In this document: positions 27,013 to 35,931 of the stretch, one piece after another | How the letters are laid out: each line of letters begins with the position of its first letter | How positions within the stretch are numbered: the stretch's first letter is position 1 | NCBI RefSeq assembly: GCF_014654205.1 | Contig: NZ_BNAW01000057.1 | Coordinates: 1 to 57,070 of the forward strand | Length of the DNA: 57,070 bases | Reading direction: 5' to 3' | Source: Amycolatopsis bullii | Lineage (GTDB): Bacteria > Actinomycetota > Actinomycetes > Mycobacteriales > Pseudonocardiaceae | Notes under the pieces: generated by a model | What the model was told of the DNA's origin: nothing | Seen by the model: the letters and a program-made list of their open reading frames with translations, nothing else | Databases searched by the model: none | Program-made: the position numbers and the translations under genes

Positions 27013-29112
27013 GTGACCGATGTCGACGACCTCCCGTTCCTCCGCAAGCAGGCCCGGACCCAGCGCTTCACCCTCGGTGCGCCCAAGGAGTTCCGGGTCG
27101 CCCCGGACGGCTCCCGCGTGCTGTTCCTGCGCGCGGAGTCGGGCACCGACCCCCGGCACAGCCTCTGGTCGGCCGACCTGGCGACCGGCGCCGAGACCAA
27201 GCTCGTCGACGCCGCGGAGCTGCTGCCCGGCGAAGAGGAGCTGCCCGCCGAAGAGCGTGCGCGGCGCGAACGGGCGCGGGAGACCGGCGGCGGCGTCGTG
27301 CACTACGGCGTCGACACGGCCTTCACCGTCGCGGTGTTCTCGCTGTCGGGCAAGCTCTACACCCTGGACCTCGCTTCGGGCGAGGTGACGCTGCGCGTCG
27401 ACGGCGCGGTCATCGACCCGCGGCCGAATCCGGCCGGCACGCACGTCGCCTACGTGCAGAACCGGCGGCTGCACGTGCTCGAGCTGGCCACCGGCGACGA
27501 CCGGGTGCTGGTCGAGGAGGACGGCGAGGACATCGCCTGGGGCCTCGCCGAGTTCATCGCCGCCGAGGAGATGGACCGCACCCGCGGCTACTGGTGGGCC
27601 CCCGACGGCCGCAGCATCCTCGCCGAACGCTCCGACCGCGGCCCGGTGCCGCGCTGGACCATCGCCGACCCGGCCAACCCGCAGCACCCGGCCACCGTCG
27701 TCGCCTACCCGGCCTCGGGCACCGCGAACGCCCTCGTTTCCCTGGCGGTGCTCGGCCTGGACGGCTCGCGGGTGGACGTCGAGCCGGGCGAGTGGGAGTA
27801 CCTGGCCTCGGTGCACTGGTCGGCCGGTGGCGCCCCGCTGCTCGCCGTGCAGCCGCGCGAACAGAAGCGGATGGACGTCCTTTCCGTGGACGTCACCGAC
27901 GGCTCGACGTCGGTCGTGCACACCGCGACCGACCAGCACTGGATCGACATCGTCGGCGGCGTGCCGGCGTGGACGCCCGACGGCCGCCTGGTCGTCGAGG
28001 GCATGGTCGACGGCGACCACCGGCTGTTCGTCGGCGGCGAGGCCGTCACCCCGGCCGGGCTGCAGCTGCGGGCCGTGCTCGACGTCGGCGACGAGATCCT
28101 GTTCAGCGCGTCCGAGGACGACCCGACGCAGATCCACGTCTTCCGGACCGAGGGCTCGTCGGTGCGGCGCCTGTCCACTATGGACGGCGTGCACGTCGGC
28201 GCCGGGTCCGCGGCGGTCACCGTGCTGTCGTCGTGGAGCCTGGAGCACAGCGGCCCACGGGTCTCGGTGCTGCGGGACGGCGCCCCGGTGGCGACGATCG
28301 AGTCGTCCACTGTGGACCCGGACATCGTGCCGAACCTGACCTGGCTGACGCTGGGCGAGCGGAACCTGCGCGCGGCGCTGCTCCTGCCGCGCGGGTACGA
28401 GCCGAGCGAGGGCAAGCTGCCGGTGCTGCTGGACCCGTACGGCGGGCCGCACGCCCAGCGCGTCCTGCAGAGCCGCAACGCCTTCTTGACGTCGCAGTGG
28501 CTGGCGGACCAGGGCTTCGCGGTGCTCGTCGCGGACGGCCGCGGCACGCCGGGCCGCGGCGCGGTGTGGGAGCGGGAGATCCACGGGCGCCCCGCCGACG
28601 TCACCCTGCAGGACCAGGTGGACGCGCTGCAGGCGGCGGCCGCTCAGTTCCCCGAGCTGGACCTGGAGCGGGTGGCGATCCGCGGCTGGTCCTACGGCGG
28701 GTACCTGGCGGCGCTGGCGGTGCTGCGGCGCCCGGACGTCTTCCACGCGGCGGTCGCGGGCGCGCCGGTGACCGACTGGTCGCTGTACGACACGCACTAC
28801 ACCGAGCGGTACCTGGGCAAACCCCAGGACGAGCCGGAGAGCTACGCGCACAACTCGCTGATCGAGAGCGCGGGCGAGCTGAGCCGCGCGCTGCTGATCG
28901 TGCACGGGCTGGCCGACGACAACGTGTTCGTCGCGCACGCGCTGCGGCTGTCGTCGGCGTTGCTGGCGAAGGGGCGGCCGCACGTCTTCCTGCCGCTGGC
29001 GGGCGCGACCCACATGACACCGCAGGCCGAAGAGGTCGCGGAGAACCTGATGCGCACGCAGGTCGATTGGCTGCTGCGTGAACTGTCCGCCGTCGAGAAG
29101 GAGACTGCATGA
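27013..29112 (+). CDS. S9 family prolyl oligopeptidase (DPP IV-like)
   Basis: A 699-residue serine peptidase with an N-terminal beta-propeller and a C-terminal alpha/beta-hydrolase domain. The catalytic Ser560 is in GWSYGGY, the acid is one of the Asp pair 635/636 in ADDN, and His667 is in THMT. The propeller region (residues 25-430) has the WW-x-P-D-G style repeats (for example YWWAPDGRSIL). GTG at 27013 is preferred because GGAAGAG lies eight bases upstream; GTG at 26989 overlaps the PPK2 stop and would add eight residues. No signal peptide is seen, so it is probably cytosolic. Confidence 0.9.
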   Translation: MTDVDDLPFLRKQARTQRFTLGAPKEFRVAPDGSRVLFLRAESGTDPRHSLWSADLATGAETKLVDAAELLPGEEELPAEERARRERARETGGGVVHYGVDTAFTVAVFSLSGKLYTLDLASGEVTLRVDGAVIDPRPNPAGTHVAYVQNRRLHVLELATGDDRVLVEEDGEDIAWGLAEFIAAEEMDRTRGYWWAPDGRSILAERSDRGPVPRWTIADPANPQHPATVVAYPASGTANALVSLAVLGLDGSRVDVEPGEWEYLASVHWSAGGAPLLAVQPREQKRMDVLSVDVTDGSTSVVHTATDQHWIDIVGGVPAWTPDGRLVVEGMVDGDHRLFVGGEAVTPAGLQLRAVLDVGDEILFSASEDDPTQIHVFRTEGSSVRRLSTMDGVHVGAGSAAVTVLSSWSLEHSGPRVSVLRDGAPVATIESSTVDPDIVPNLTWLTLGERNLRAALLLPRGYEPSEGKLPVLLDPYGGPHAQRVLQSRNAFLTSQWLADQGFAVLVADGRGTPGRGAVWEREIHGRPADVTLQDQVDALQAAAAQFPELDLERVAIRGWSYGGYLAALAVLRRPDVFHAAVAGAPVTDWSLYDTHYTERYLGKPQDEPESYAHNSLIESAGELSRALLIVHGLADDNVFVAHALRLSSALLAKGRPHVFLPLAGATHMTPQAEEVAENLMRTQVDWLLRELSAVEKETA
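28306..28317. repeat. Iterated palindrome TCCACTGTGGAC (copy 3)
   Basis: Within the S9 peptidase gene, encoding Ser-Thr-Val-Asp; the preceding G completes the 13-bp palindrome. A one-mismatch copy is 132 bp upstream (28174-28185). Confidence 0.7.
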
Positions 29113-30059
29113 GCCGCTGGGGCCTGACGATTCCGCTGACCGGGGTGCCGCTGACGGCGCACAAGGAACTGGTCGAGCAGCTGCCGGACCTGGGCTACAC
29201 GGACGCGTGGACGGCCGAGACGGCGGGCACCGACGCGTTCACGCCGCTGGTGCTGGCCTCGCAGTGGGCCCCGCAGCTGCGGCTGGGCACGGCGATCGTG
29301 CCGGTGTACACGCGCGGCCCCGGCCTGCTGGCGATGCAGGCGGCGACGGTCGCGGAGCTGGCACCGGGCCGGTTCGTCCTCGGCATCGGCGCGTCGTCCC
29401 CGGTGATCGTCTCGTCGTGGAACGCGGCCGACTTCTCGGAACCCTTCGCCCGCTCTCGCGACACGCTGCGCTTCCTGCGTACGGCGCTGGCGGGGGAGAA
29501 GGTCAGCGAGAAGTACGAGACGTTCGCGGTGTCGAAGTTCCGCCTGGAGCGCCCGGCCGATCCGCCGCCGTCGATCATGCTGGCGGCCCTCCGCCCGGGC
29601 ATGCTGCGCCTGGCCGCGCGCGAAGCGGATGGTGCGATCACGAACTGGCTGGCGGCTTCGGACGTGCCCCGGGTGCGGTCGGTCGTCGGTCCCGACGTCG
29701 AGCTGGCGGCCCGCATCTTCGTCTGCCCCACGGAGGACGCCGAGGCGGCCCGGGGTCTCGGCCGGATGCTGATCTCGAGCTACCTGACGGTCCCGGTGTA
29801 CGCGGCGTTCCACGAGTGGCTGGGCCGCGGTGAGGCGCTGGCCCCGATGCACGAAGCCTGGGCGGCCGGCGACCGGCAGAAGGCGAACCGGGTGATCCCG
29901 GATTCGGTGGTGGACGAGCTGGTGATCCACGGGAGTGTCGAGTCGTGCCGCGAGCAGGTGCAGGCCTATGTGGACAACGGGCTGACGACGCCGGTCATCG
30001 CGCTGCTGCCGACCGGGGAGGACCCGTTCGAGCAGGTGCGCGGGCTGGCGCCGCGTTGA
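29109..30059 (+). CDS. LLM-class flavin-dependent oxidoreductase (F420-type)
   Basis: A 316-residue luciferase-like TIM-barrel enzyme of the subgroup that often uses F420. Features are WGLTIPLTGVPL at the N-terminus, LGTAIVPVYTRGPGLLAMQAATV near residues 60-80, APGRFVLGIGASSPV, and the late VIHGSVESCREQVQAYVDNGL. The substrate is unknown. The ATG overlaps the peptidase stop (ATGA), so PPK2, peptidase and this gene form one operon. Confidence 0.85.
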   Translation: MSRWGLTIPLTGVPLTAHKELVEQLPDLGYTDAWTAETAGTDAFTPLVLASQWAPQLRLGTAIVPVYTRGPGLLAMQAATVAELAPGRFVLGIGASSPVIVSSWNAADFSEPFARSRDTLRFLRTALAGEKVSEKYETFAVSKFRLERPADPPPSIMLAALRPGMLRLAAREADGAITNWLAASDVPRVRSVVGPDVELAARIFVCPTEDAEAARGLGRMLISSYLTVPVYAAFHEWLGRGEALAPMHEAWAAGDRQKANRVIPDSVVDELVIHGSVESCREQVQAYVDNGLTTPVIALLPTGEDPFEQVRGLAPR

Positions 30060-30114
30060 TATTGCGTTGCCTCTCTCCGGGGCCGGGTGTTTCCTGGCCC
30101 CGGAGGAGGGCCGG

Positions 30115-30492
30115 ATGAAACGGAAGACGCCGCAGGAGAAGAAGCGGCTCAGTTACCTGAAGGACCGCCGCGACGACTACGGCGAGAACGCCAAGTCGAC
30201 GCGCAAGAACCTGCCCCGGAGCAAGGCGTTCGCCCGCCGCGCGAACCGCGCACGGGAGAGCCTCGCGCTGCGGGCGGCGACCGGTGTGCCCGACGCCTCG
30301 CGCGCCGAGGCGGCCGAGCTGCGGCTGCTGCGGAGCCGTCGCCGGGTGAAGCGCAAGTGGGCGGACACCACGCTGGCCGAGTACGTCGAGTGGAAGCTCG
30401 AGCGCCGTGCGGGCCGGGAGAACGGGCAGGCCAGGCGGCTCGACGAGGCACTCGGCCGCGTGGAGCGGCGGATGCGGCGTCCGAACCGCTAA
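30115..30492 (+). CDS. Small basic protein of unknown function
   Basis: A 125-residue, strongly basic protein dominated by Arg/Lys and predicted helices. Segments include EKKRLSYLKDRRDDYGENAKSTRKN near the N-terminus, and KWADTTLAEYVEWKLERRAGREN later. I believe similar proteins occur in other actinobacteria, but I cannot name a family. Nucleic-acid binding is possible from the charge. The ATG follows GGAGGAGGG with good spacing. The gene ends next to the convergent crcB pair. Confidence 0.7.
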   Translation: MKRKTPQEKKRLSYLKDRRDDYGENAKSTRKNLPRSKAFARRANRARESLALRAATGVPDASRAEAAELRLLRSRRRVKRKWADTTLAEYVEWKLERRAGRENGQARRLDEALGRVERRMRRPNR

Positions 30493-30863
30493 GGGAAGAC
30501 GCCCGTGGCGAGCAGCAGGCCCAGCGCGCCCGAGGTCAGGCCCGCGAGGACGGTGGCGACCACGTTCAGCACCGCGTATAACCGCGTCTTCTCCAGGAAC
30601 AACCGGACCGTCTCGTAGCCGAACGTCGAGAACGTCGTCAGCCCGCCGCAGAACCCCACGGCCACCAGCGCGCGCACCGACGACGGCTCCGCGCCGTGCA
30701 GGAGCCAGCCGCTCAGGAACCCGAGGATGAACGAGCCCGCGATGTTCACCGTGAGCGTCCCGAACGGAAACGGCGAGTCGCGCCACTGCTGGATTTTCCG
30801 GTCGGTCAGGTAGCGCAGGATCGAGCCCGCCGCGCCCCCGAGGGCCACCAGGACCACGGTCAC
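30489..30863 (-). CDS. crcB: CrcB/Fluc fluoride channel subunit (second of two)
   Basis: A 124-residue protein with four transmembrane helices. Fluc signatures are GGAAGSILRYLTDRKIQ near the N-terminus, LTVNIAGSFILGFLSGW (the conserved Asn of helix 2), and GFCGGLTTFSTFGYETV (the Phe-box G-F-x-G-x-x-T-T-F-S-T). Fluc channels export fluoride, and in many actinobacteria two different subunits are encoded in tandem and form a heterodimer. Its GTG overlaps the stop of the upstream crcB (GTGA). Confidence 0.93.
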   Translation of the reverse strand: MTVVLVALGGAAGSILRYLTDRKIQQWRDSPFPFGTLTVNIAGSFILGFLSGWLLHGAEPSSVRALVAVGFCGGLTTFSTFGYETVRLFLEKTRLYAVLNVVATVLAGLTSGALGLLLATGVFP

Positions 30864-31267
30864 TCCGGTCGGCCCTTCCGGAGCATGCGCGTCGCCGCCA
30901 GGCCGGCCGCGACCGCGGTCAGGCACAGCAGCAGCGACGCGGCCACGTACGCCAAGGATCCCACGAGACGCCCGGTCGTGGCCGCGTCGAGGGTATCGGT
31001 CACGAACGTGGAGAACGTCGTGAAGCCGCCGAGGATCCCCACGCCGAGGAACGGGCGGAGGAGGTGGTGCGGACGCGCGGTCGTCGTGAGGACGGCCATC
31101 AGGACGCCGATGAGCAGGCAGCCGAGCGCGTTGGTGAGCAGCGTCGCGACGGCGAACTCGCCGCGCGCGTGCGGGATCGCCACCGACAGGCCGTAGCGGG
31201 CGAGGCTGCCGAGCGCGCCGCCCGCGCCGATGGCGAGCAGGACGTCCCAGCGGGGCACGTCGATCAC
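30860..31267 (-). CDS. crcB: CrcB/Fluc fluoride channel subunit (first of two)
   Basis: A 135-residue four-helix protein paralogous to the next gene. GAGGALGSLARYGLS, LLTNALGCLLIGVL and GILGGFTTFSTFVTDTL carry the conserved Arg, Asn and Phe-box. The dual-gene arrangement suggests a heterodimeric channel with one antiparallel subunit each. I looked for a fluoride riboswitch in the 139 bp upstream and did not find a convincing one. Confidence 0.93.
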   Translation of the reverse strand: MIDVPRWDVLLAIGAGGALGSLARYGLSVAIPHARGEFAVATLLTNALGCLLIGVLMAVLTTTARPHHLLRPFLGVGILGGFTTFSTFVTDTLDAATTGRLVGSLAYVAASLLLCLTAVAAGLAATRMLRKGRPE

Positions 31268-31374
31268 CTCCTCGCGGTGAACCTACTCCCGATGGCCGAC
31301 GCGTCACCGCCACCCGGTCGAGCATGCTGGACGGGGATGACAGGCAACCGCCGGTCGCCGTACTGTTGCTCAGC

Positions 31375-31393
31375 GTAGGCAAGGCAACCCTAA
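31375..31393 (+). promoter_or_regulatory. Iron box (IdeR/DmdR-type) upstream of the siderophore operon
   Basis: The 19-bp site beginning GTAGGCAAGG matches the actinobacterial iron-box consensus (TTAGGTTAGGCTAACCTAA) at 14 of 19 positions, with both outer TAGG and CCTAA halves kept. It lies 14 bases before the start codon of the first siderophore gene. Repression by iron-loaded IdeR/DmdR is the expected control. Confidence 0.7.
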
Positions 31394-31406
31394 GGAAGGC
31401 GGGCAC

Positions 31407-32930
31407 ATGCGGGCAGACGGGCTGGCCGGTGGCCACGGCGGCGCGGACCGGCTCGGCGAGCTGATCCCGGTGGCCCTGCGCGGAATGGCGGCGGGTGTCG
31501 CCGAACGCGGCGGCCCGGTCCCGGCGGGCGGCCCGGCCGCGGTCGCGGCGGCGCTGGTCGCGGAGGGTGGCGACCTCGGGGCGGCGGATCACCGCGCCGG
31601 ACCCGAAGTTCCCCCTCCGGATGCGGACGAGCAGGACAACACGGATCCACTGTCCGAAACCGGTCGCGCTGCCCTGCCCCGCCGTGGCATCGGGGCCGAA
31701 GCCGCGCTCGAACAGCTCAGCCGCCTGCTCGCCGCCGGGTCCGCGGATCCCGCCGATCCCGCCTGCGCCGCCCACCTGCACTGCCCGCCGCTCGCCGTCT
31801 CCGTGGCCGCCGATGTCGTCGCCGGTGCCCTCAACCCCTCCATGGACTCCTGGGACCAGGCCCCCGTCGCCAGCGAACTCGAACGCGAATTCACCGCCGG
31901 GATCGCCCGGTTGTGCTATCCCGACGCAGGCAATCCCGACGCCGTCGTCACCACCGGTGGCACCGAATCCAACCTCCTCGGCCTCCTCCTCGCCCGGGAA
32001 AACGGCATCGTCCAGCCGGTCTGCGGGGCCAACGCCCACCACAGCGTCGCCCGCGCCGCCTGGCTGCTCGGCCTGCCCGCCCCGATCGTCGTCCCGTGCG
32101 AGGGCGACCGGCTGCTCCCCGAAGCGCTCGACGAGATCCTCACCCCCGGCTGCGTCGTCGTCGCCACCGCCGGGACCACCAACACCGGCACCCTCGACCC
32201 GCTGCCCGAAATCGCCCGGATCTGCCGCCGGCACAACGCCCGGCTGCACGTCGACGCGGCCTACGGCGGGATGGCGCTTTGCAGCGACACCCTCAAAACC
32301 AAGCTCGCCGGGCTCGATCACGCCGACTCCGTCGCCCTCGACCTGCACAAGTTCGGCTGGCAACCGGTCGCCGCCGGGCTCTTCGCCGCCCGCGAGGCCG
32401 CCGATCTCGGGGCGCTCACCGTTCGCGCCGAGTACCTCAACGCCGACGACGACACCGAAGCCGGCCTGCCGGACCTGCTCGGGCGATCGATCCGGACGTC
32501 ACGGCGGCCGGACGCCTTCCGGATGGCCGTCACCGTGCACGCGCTCGGCACCGACGGCCTCGGCGCGCTCGTGGAACGCTGCTGCGCCACCGCCGCCGAG
32601 GTCGCCCGGCACGTCGAGGAGCACCCCGGCCTGCGGCTCTGGGGTCCGCCCGAACTGTCCACAGTGGTCCTGCGGCCGGTCGTCGCCGACGAGAGCGGCG
32701 GCGACGAGCTCGTCGCGCGCGTCCGCCGGGCCCTCCTGGAAGCGGGTACCGCCGTCATCGGCCGGGCCGCGCTGCCGACCGCGCCCGGCGGCGGGAACCA
32801 GCTGTGGCTCAAGCTGACGCTGCTGCACCCGCACACCACCGCCGCCGACTACCTCCCGCTGCTCGACCGCATCGTCGCCACGGCAGGCGCCGAGCTCGTG
32901 GCCGGCCGGGAAAGCCCGGTCGCTTCGTGA
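31407..32930 (+). CDS. PLP-dependent group II amino-acid decarboxylase (DesA-like, siderophore operon)
   Basis: A 507-residue group II PLP decarboxylase. HCPPLAVSVAADVVAGALNPS is near residues 125-145, and TTGGTESNLLGLLLAR is near residue 180. VATAGTTNTGTLDPL and HVDAAYGG supply the PLP Asp. ALDLHKFGWQP carries the Schiff-base Lys. Relatives decarboxylate lysine (DesA, giving cadaverine), ornithine or 2,4-diaminobutyrate. Given the next genes, a diamine building block for a hydroxamate siderophore is expected; the amino acid cannot be fixed from the sequence. AAGGAAGG precedes the ATG. The first ~100 residues are less conserved. Confidence 0.88.
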   Translation: MRADGLAGGHGGADRLGELIPVALRGMAAGVAERGGPVPAGGPAAVAAALVAEGGDLGAADHRAGPEVPPPDADEQDNTDPLSETGRAALPRRGIGAEAALEQLSRLLAAGSADPADPACAAHLHCPPLAVSVAADVVAGALNPSMDSWDQAPVASELEREFTAGIARLCYPDAGNPDAVVTTGGTESNLLGLLLARENGIVQPVCGANAHHSVARAAWLLGLPAPIVVPCEGDRLLPEALDEILTPGCVVVATAGTTNTGTLDPLPEIARICRRHNARLHVDAAYGGMALCSDTLKTKLAGLDHADSVALDLHKFGWQPVAAGLFAAREAADLGALTVRAEYLNADDDTEAGLPDLLGRSIRTSRRPDAFRMAVTVHALGTDGLGALVERCCATAAEVARHVEEHPGLRLWGPPELSTVVLRPVVADESGGDELVARVRRALLEAGTAVIGRAALPTAPGGGNQLWLKLTLLHPHTTAADYLPLLDRIVATAGAELVAGRESPVAS

Positions 32931-34204
32931 GGCGCCACCACCTCGCCGGCGTCGGGATCGGGCCGTTCAACCTCTCGCTCGCGGCGCTGGCCTCCGGCGT
33001 CGACAGCCTCGACGCCGTCTTCTTCGACACGCGCCCGGAGTTCCGCTGGCACCCCGGCCTGCTCGTCGAGGGCGCGACGCTGCAGGTGCCGTTCCTGGCC
33101 GACCTGGTGACGCTGGTCGACCCGACGAACCCGTTCTCCTTCCTCAACTACCTGCGCGACCGCGGCCGCCTGCTGCCGTTCTACTTCGCCGAGCGGTTCC
33201 ACCCGCTGCGCGCCGAATACGACGACTACGGCCGCTGGGCCGCCGCCCGCCTGCCGTCGTGCCGCTTCGGCCACGAGGTGACCGGCATCCGCTGGGCCGG
33301 CGACGCCTTCGAGCTCACCATCGACGGCCGGGAACCGGTGCTCGCGGACCACGTCGTGCTCGGCATCGGGTCGGTGCCTTCGGTGCCGGAGCCGCTGCGG
33401 GACCTGGTCGCCGACCCCGGCGTCCTCGCGCTGCATTCGGCCGATTACCTGACGCACCGGGACGAACTGCTCGCCGCCGAGAGCGTCACCGTCGTCGGCT
33501 CCGGGCAGTCGGGCGCCGAAGTCGTGCTCGACCTGCTGCGGCACAGATCCACTGTGGACGGACTGCGCTGGCTCGCCCGGACGCCGGCGTTCGCGCCGAT
33601 GGAGTACTCGAAGCTCGGTCTCGAGCAGTTCACGCCGGACTACACCGCGTACTTCCACGGCCTGCCCGAGTCCGTCCGCGACCGGCTGCTGCCCGCGCAG
33701 TGGCAGCTCTACAAGGGCATCGACGCCGAAACGATCGGCGCGATCCACGACGAGCTCTACCGCCGCAGCGTCACCGGCCCGCCGGGCGCCGTGCTGACCC
33801 CCGGCGTCGAGGTCCTCGGAGCGTCCACAGTCGACAAAGAGATCGAACTGCTCGTGCGGCACGCGCAGCAGGGCCGCGGCGCCACCCTGCGCACCGCCGC
33901 CGTGGTCGCGGCCACCGGGTACGCGGAGGCGCCGGCCGGGCCGCTGCTGGCCGGACTCGGCGACGCCGTCCGCCGGGACCGGCGGGGGCGCATCGAAGTC
34001 GGCGCGGACTACCGCGTCGCGCTCGACGTGCCCGGGTCGCTGTTCGTGCAGAACGCCGAACGGCACACCCACGGGCCCGGCGCCCCCGACCTCGGGCTCG
34101 GCGCGTGGCGGGCGGCCGTGATCCTCAACGCCGTGTGCGGCAAGACCGTGCACGAGCTGCCCGACCGCACCGCGTTCACCACGTTCGGCCTGGAGGACCT
34201 GTGA
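32927..34204 (+). CDS. FAD-dependent amine N-hydroxylase (SidA/IucD/PvdA family, DesB-like)
   Basis: A 425-residue flavin N-monooxygenase that hydroxylates the terminal amine of the diamine to a hydroxylamine, the metal-binding precursor. FAD site GVGIGPFNLSLAAL lies at residues 8-21. The LQVPFLADLVTLVDPTNPFSFLNYL segment is typical. The NADPH site VTVVGSGQSGAEVVL is near residues 187-201. The ATGY motif (VVAATGYAEAP) lies near residues 326-336, and NAERHTHGPGAPDLGLGAWR follows. The GTG overlaps the decarboxylase stop (GTGA). Confidence 0.92.
   Translation: MRRHHLAGVGIGPFNLSLAALASGVDSLDAVFFDTRPEFRWHPGLLVEGATLQVPFLADLVTLVDPTNPFSFLNYLRDRGRLLPFYFAERFHPLRAEYDDYGRWAAARLPSCRFGHEVTGIRWAGDAFELTIDGREPVLADHVVLGIGSVPSVPEPLRDLVADPGVLALHSADYLTHRDELLAAESVTVVGSGQSGAEVVLDLLRHRSTVDGLRWLARTPAFAPMEYSKLGLEQFTPDYTAYFHGLPESVRDRLLPAQWQLYKGIDAETIGAIHDELYRRSVTGPPGAVLTPGVEVLGASTVDKEIELLVRHAQQGRGATLRTAAVVAATGYAEAPAGPLLAGLGDAVRRDRRGRIEVGADYRVALDVPGSLFVQNAERHTHGPGAPDLGLGAWRAAVILNAVCGKTVHELPDRTAFTTFGLEDL
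33548..33559. repeat. Iterated palindrome TCCACTGTGGAC (copy 4)
   Basis: Within the N-hydroxylase gene, encoding Ser-Thr-Val-Asp; here the preceding base is A, so only the 12-mer is kept. Confidence 0.6.
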
Positions 34205-35931
34205 CCCTGGACGATGCTGCCGCCTGGCGCGCGGCCGGCGCCCTGATCACGCACAAGATGCTCGGTGAGCTGTCCTACGAGCACATGCTGGAGCCGGTCG
34301 CCGACGGCGACGTCCACCGGCTGGAGCTGCCCGGCGCCGGCTACACGTTCCGGGCGCGGCGGGGCGCGTTCGACGCCTGGACGGTCGAGCCCGGCAGCGC
34401 GCACCGCAACGGCGAACCGGCCACCGACCCGCGCACGCTCGTCGTCGACGCCCGCGAAGTCCTGGGCCTGAGCGGGCTGCGGCTGGCCGACGTGCTCGCC
34501 GAGCTGACCTCGACCGTCGCCAACGAGGCCGCCCGCCTGCGCCGCGCGCCGACCGCGGCCGAACTGTCCGCCATGGACTACGACCTCGCGGACGGTCACC
34601 TCACCGGCCATCCCCGGCTCGTGCTCAACAAGGGCCGCGTCGGGTTCTCCGCGCGCGACCGGGCCCGGTACGCCCCCGAGGCGGGGGCGGACCTCCGGCT
34701 GCGCTGGTTCGCCGTCCACCCGGACCACGCCGAGTTCCGCTGCGTCGACGAGCTGAGCCGGGACGCGCTGCTGGCCGCCGAACTCGGCGACCAGCGCGAA
34801 GAGTTCGCCGCCAAGGCGCCCGGGGACTACGTCTGGGTGCCCGTGCACCCGTGGCAGGCCGACGAAATCCTCGGCACGCTCTACGCCGCCGAGCTCGCCA
34901 CCGGCGTGGTGATCGAACTGGGGGAGAGTGCCGACGCCTACCGCCCGCACCAGACGGTCCGGACGCTGGCGAACGTGAGCACGCCCGGCCGCCACGACGT
35001 CAAGACCGCCGTTTCGGTGCGCAACACGCTCGTCTACCGCGGGCTCAACTCCGCGGCCACACTCGCCGGGCCCTCGGTGACGACCTGGCTGCGACAGGTC
35101 TCCGCGGGCGATCCGCTGCTGACGGAGGAGTACCGGTTCGGGCTGCTCGGCGAGGTCGCGAGCGTGTCGGTGCAGCACCCGCTGTTCGGGCACCTCGAGG
35201 AACTGCCGTACCGGTTTCACGAAACCCTGGGCGCGCTGTGGCGCGAGCCCATCCGGCTCGCGGCCGGGGAGCGCGCGATTTCGTTCGCCGCGCTGCCGTA
35301 CCGCGGACCGGACGGTGTCTCGGTGCTCTCGCACCTGATCGGCGGCGGGGACGCGACAGCGTGGCTGACCCGGCTGTTCGACCTGGTGCTGACGCCGTTG
35401 CTGCAGTGGCTGCTGCGCCACGGCGTCGGGTTCTGCCCGCACGGCCAGAACCTGATCCTGGTCGTGGACGACACCGGCTTCCCGCAACGAGTGCTGATCA
35501 AGGACTTCGCCCAGGGTGTCGACCTGCTCGACGAACAGCTGCCGAGCTACGCGTCGCTGCCGCCCGAGGCGGCCGCGGACATGCTGCGCTGGCCCGCGCA
35601 CCTGCTCGCCCAGTCGCTGTTCAGCTCGGTGTTCTCCGGCCAGTTCCGGTTCTGGGCGGAGCTCCTGCTCGACGAGCTGGGCCTGCCGCGGGCGGCGTTC
35701 TGGGCGCCGGTGCGGCAGATCGCCGGCCGCTACCGCGACGAGAACCCCGACCTGGCCGCGCGCTTCGACGCCTGCCGCCTGTTCGCCCCGGACGTCGAGC
35801 GCGTGACGCTCAACCGGGAGCACTTCGCCGGCCAGGGCTTCGACAAGGTGGAGCGCGACGACGAGTTCGACGTCCGCTGGGGCCGGGTGCCGAACCCGCT
35901 GCACGCCCCGGATCCGGGCGGCGCGTGGTGA
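34201..35931 (+). CDS. IucA/IucC-type NRPS-independent siderophore synthetase (DesD-like)
   Basis: A 576-residue NIS synthetase, close in length to DesD. It activates a carboxylate with ATP and joins it to an amine, oligomerising and/or cyclising the siderophore. Signature segments are GHPRLVLNKGRVGFS near residues 138-152, VWVPVHPWQADEI near residue 211, VSTPGRHDVKTAVSVRNT with the Lys/Thr of the ATP site, and GVGFCPHGQNLILVVDD near residues 410-426. A GTG start overlaps the hydroxylase stop (GTGA). A DesD substrate normally carries a succinyl-hydroxamate made by DesC, which is not encoded here. Confidence 0.92.
   Translation: MTLDDAAAWRAAGALITHKMLGELSYEHMLEPVADGDVHRLELPGAGYTFRARRGAFDAWTVEPGSAHRNGEPATDPRTLVVDAREVLGLSGLRLADVLAELTSTVANEAARLRRAPTAAELSAMDYDLADGHLTGHPRLVLNKGRVGFSARDRARYAPEAGADLRLRWFAVHPDHAEFRCVDELSRDALLAAELGDQREEFAAKAPGDYVWVPVHPWQADEILGTLYAAELATGVVIELGESADAYRPHQTVRTLANVSTPGRHDVKTAVSVRNTLVYRGLNSAATLAGPSVTTWLRQVSAGDPLLTEEYRFGLLGEVASVSVQHPLFGHLEELPYRFHETLGALWREPIRLAAGERAISFAALPYRGPDGVSVLSHLIGGGDATAWLTRLFDLVLTPLLQWLLRHGVGFCPHGQNLILVVDDTGFPQRVLIKDFAQGVDLLDEQLPSYASLPPEAAADMLRWPAHLLAQSLFSSVFSGQFRFWAELLLDELGLPRAAFWAPVRQIAGRYRDENPDLAARFDACRLFAPDVERVTLNREHFAGQGFDKVERDDEFDVRWGRVPNPLHAPDPGGAW

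Noticed and set aside
31268..31374. Fluoride riboswitch upstream of the crcB pair
   Set aside because: A TGATG-like and GGCGGTGAC-like stretch is present on the minus strand, but the pseudoknot-forming parts of the crcB motif do not line up. I could not support it.
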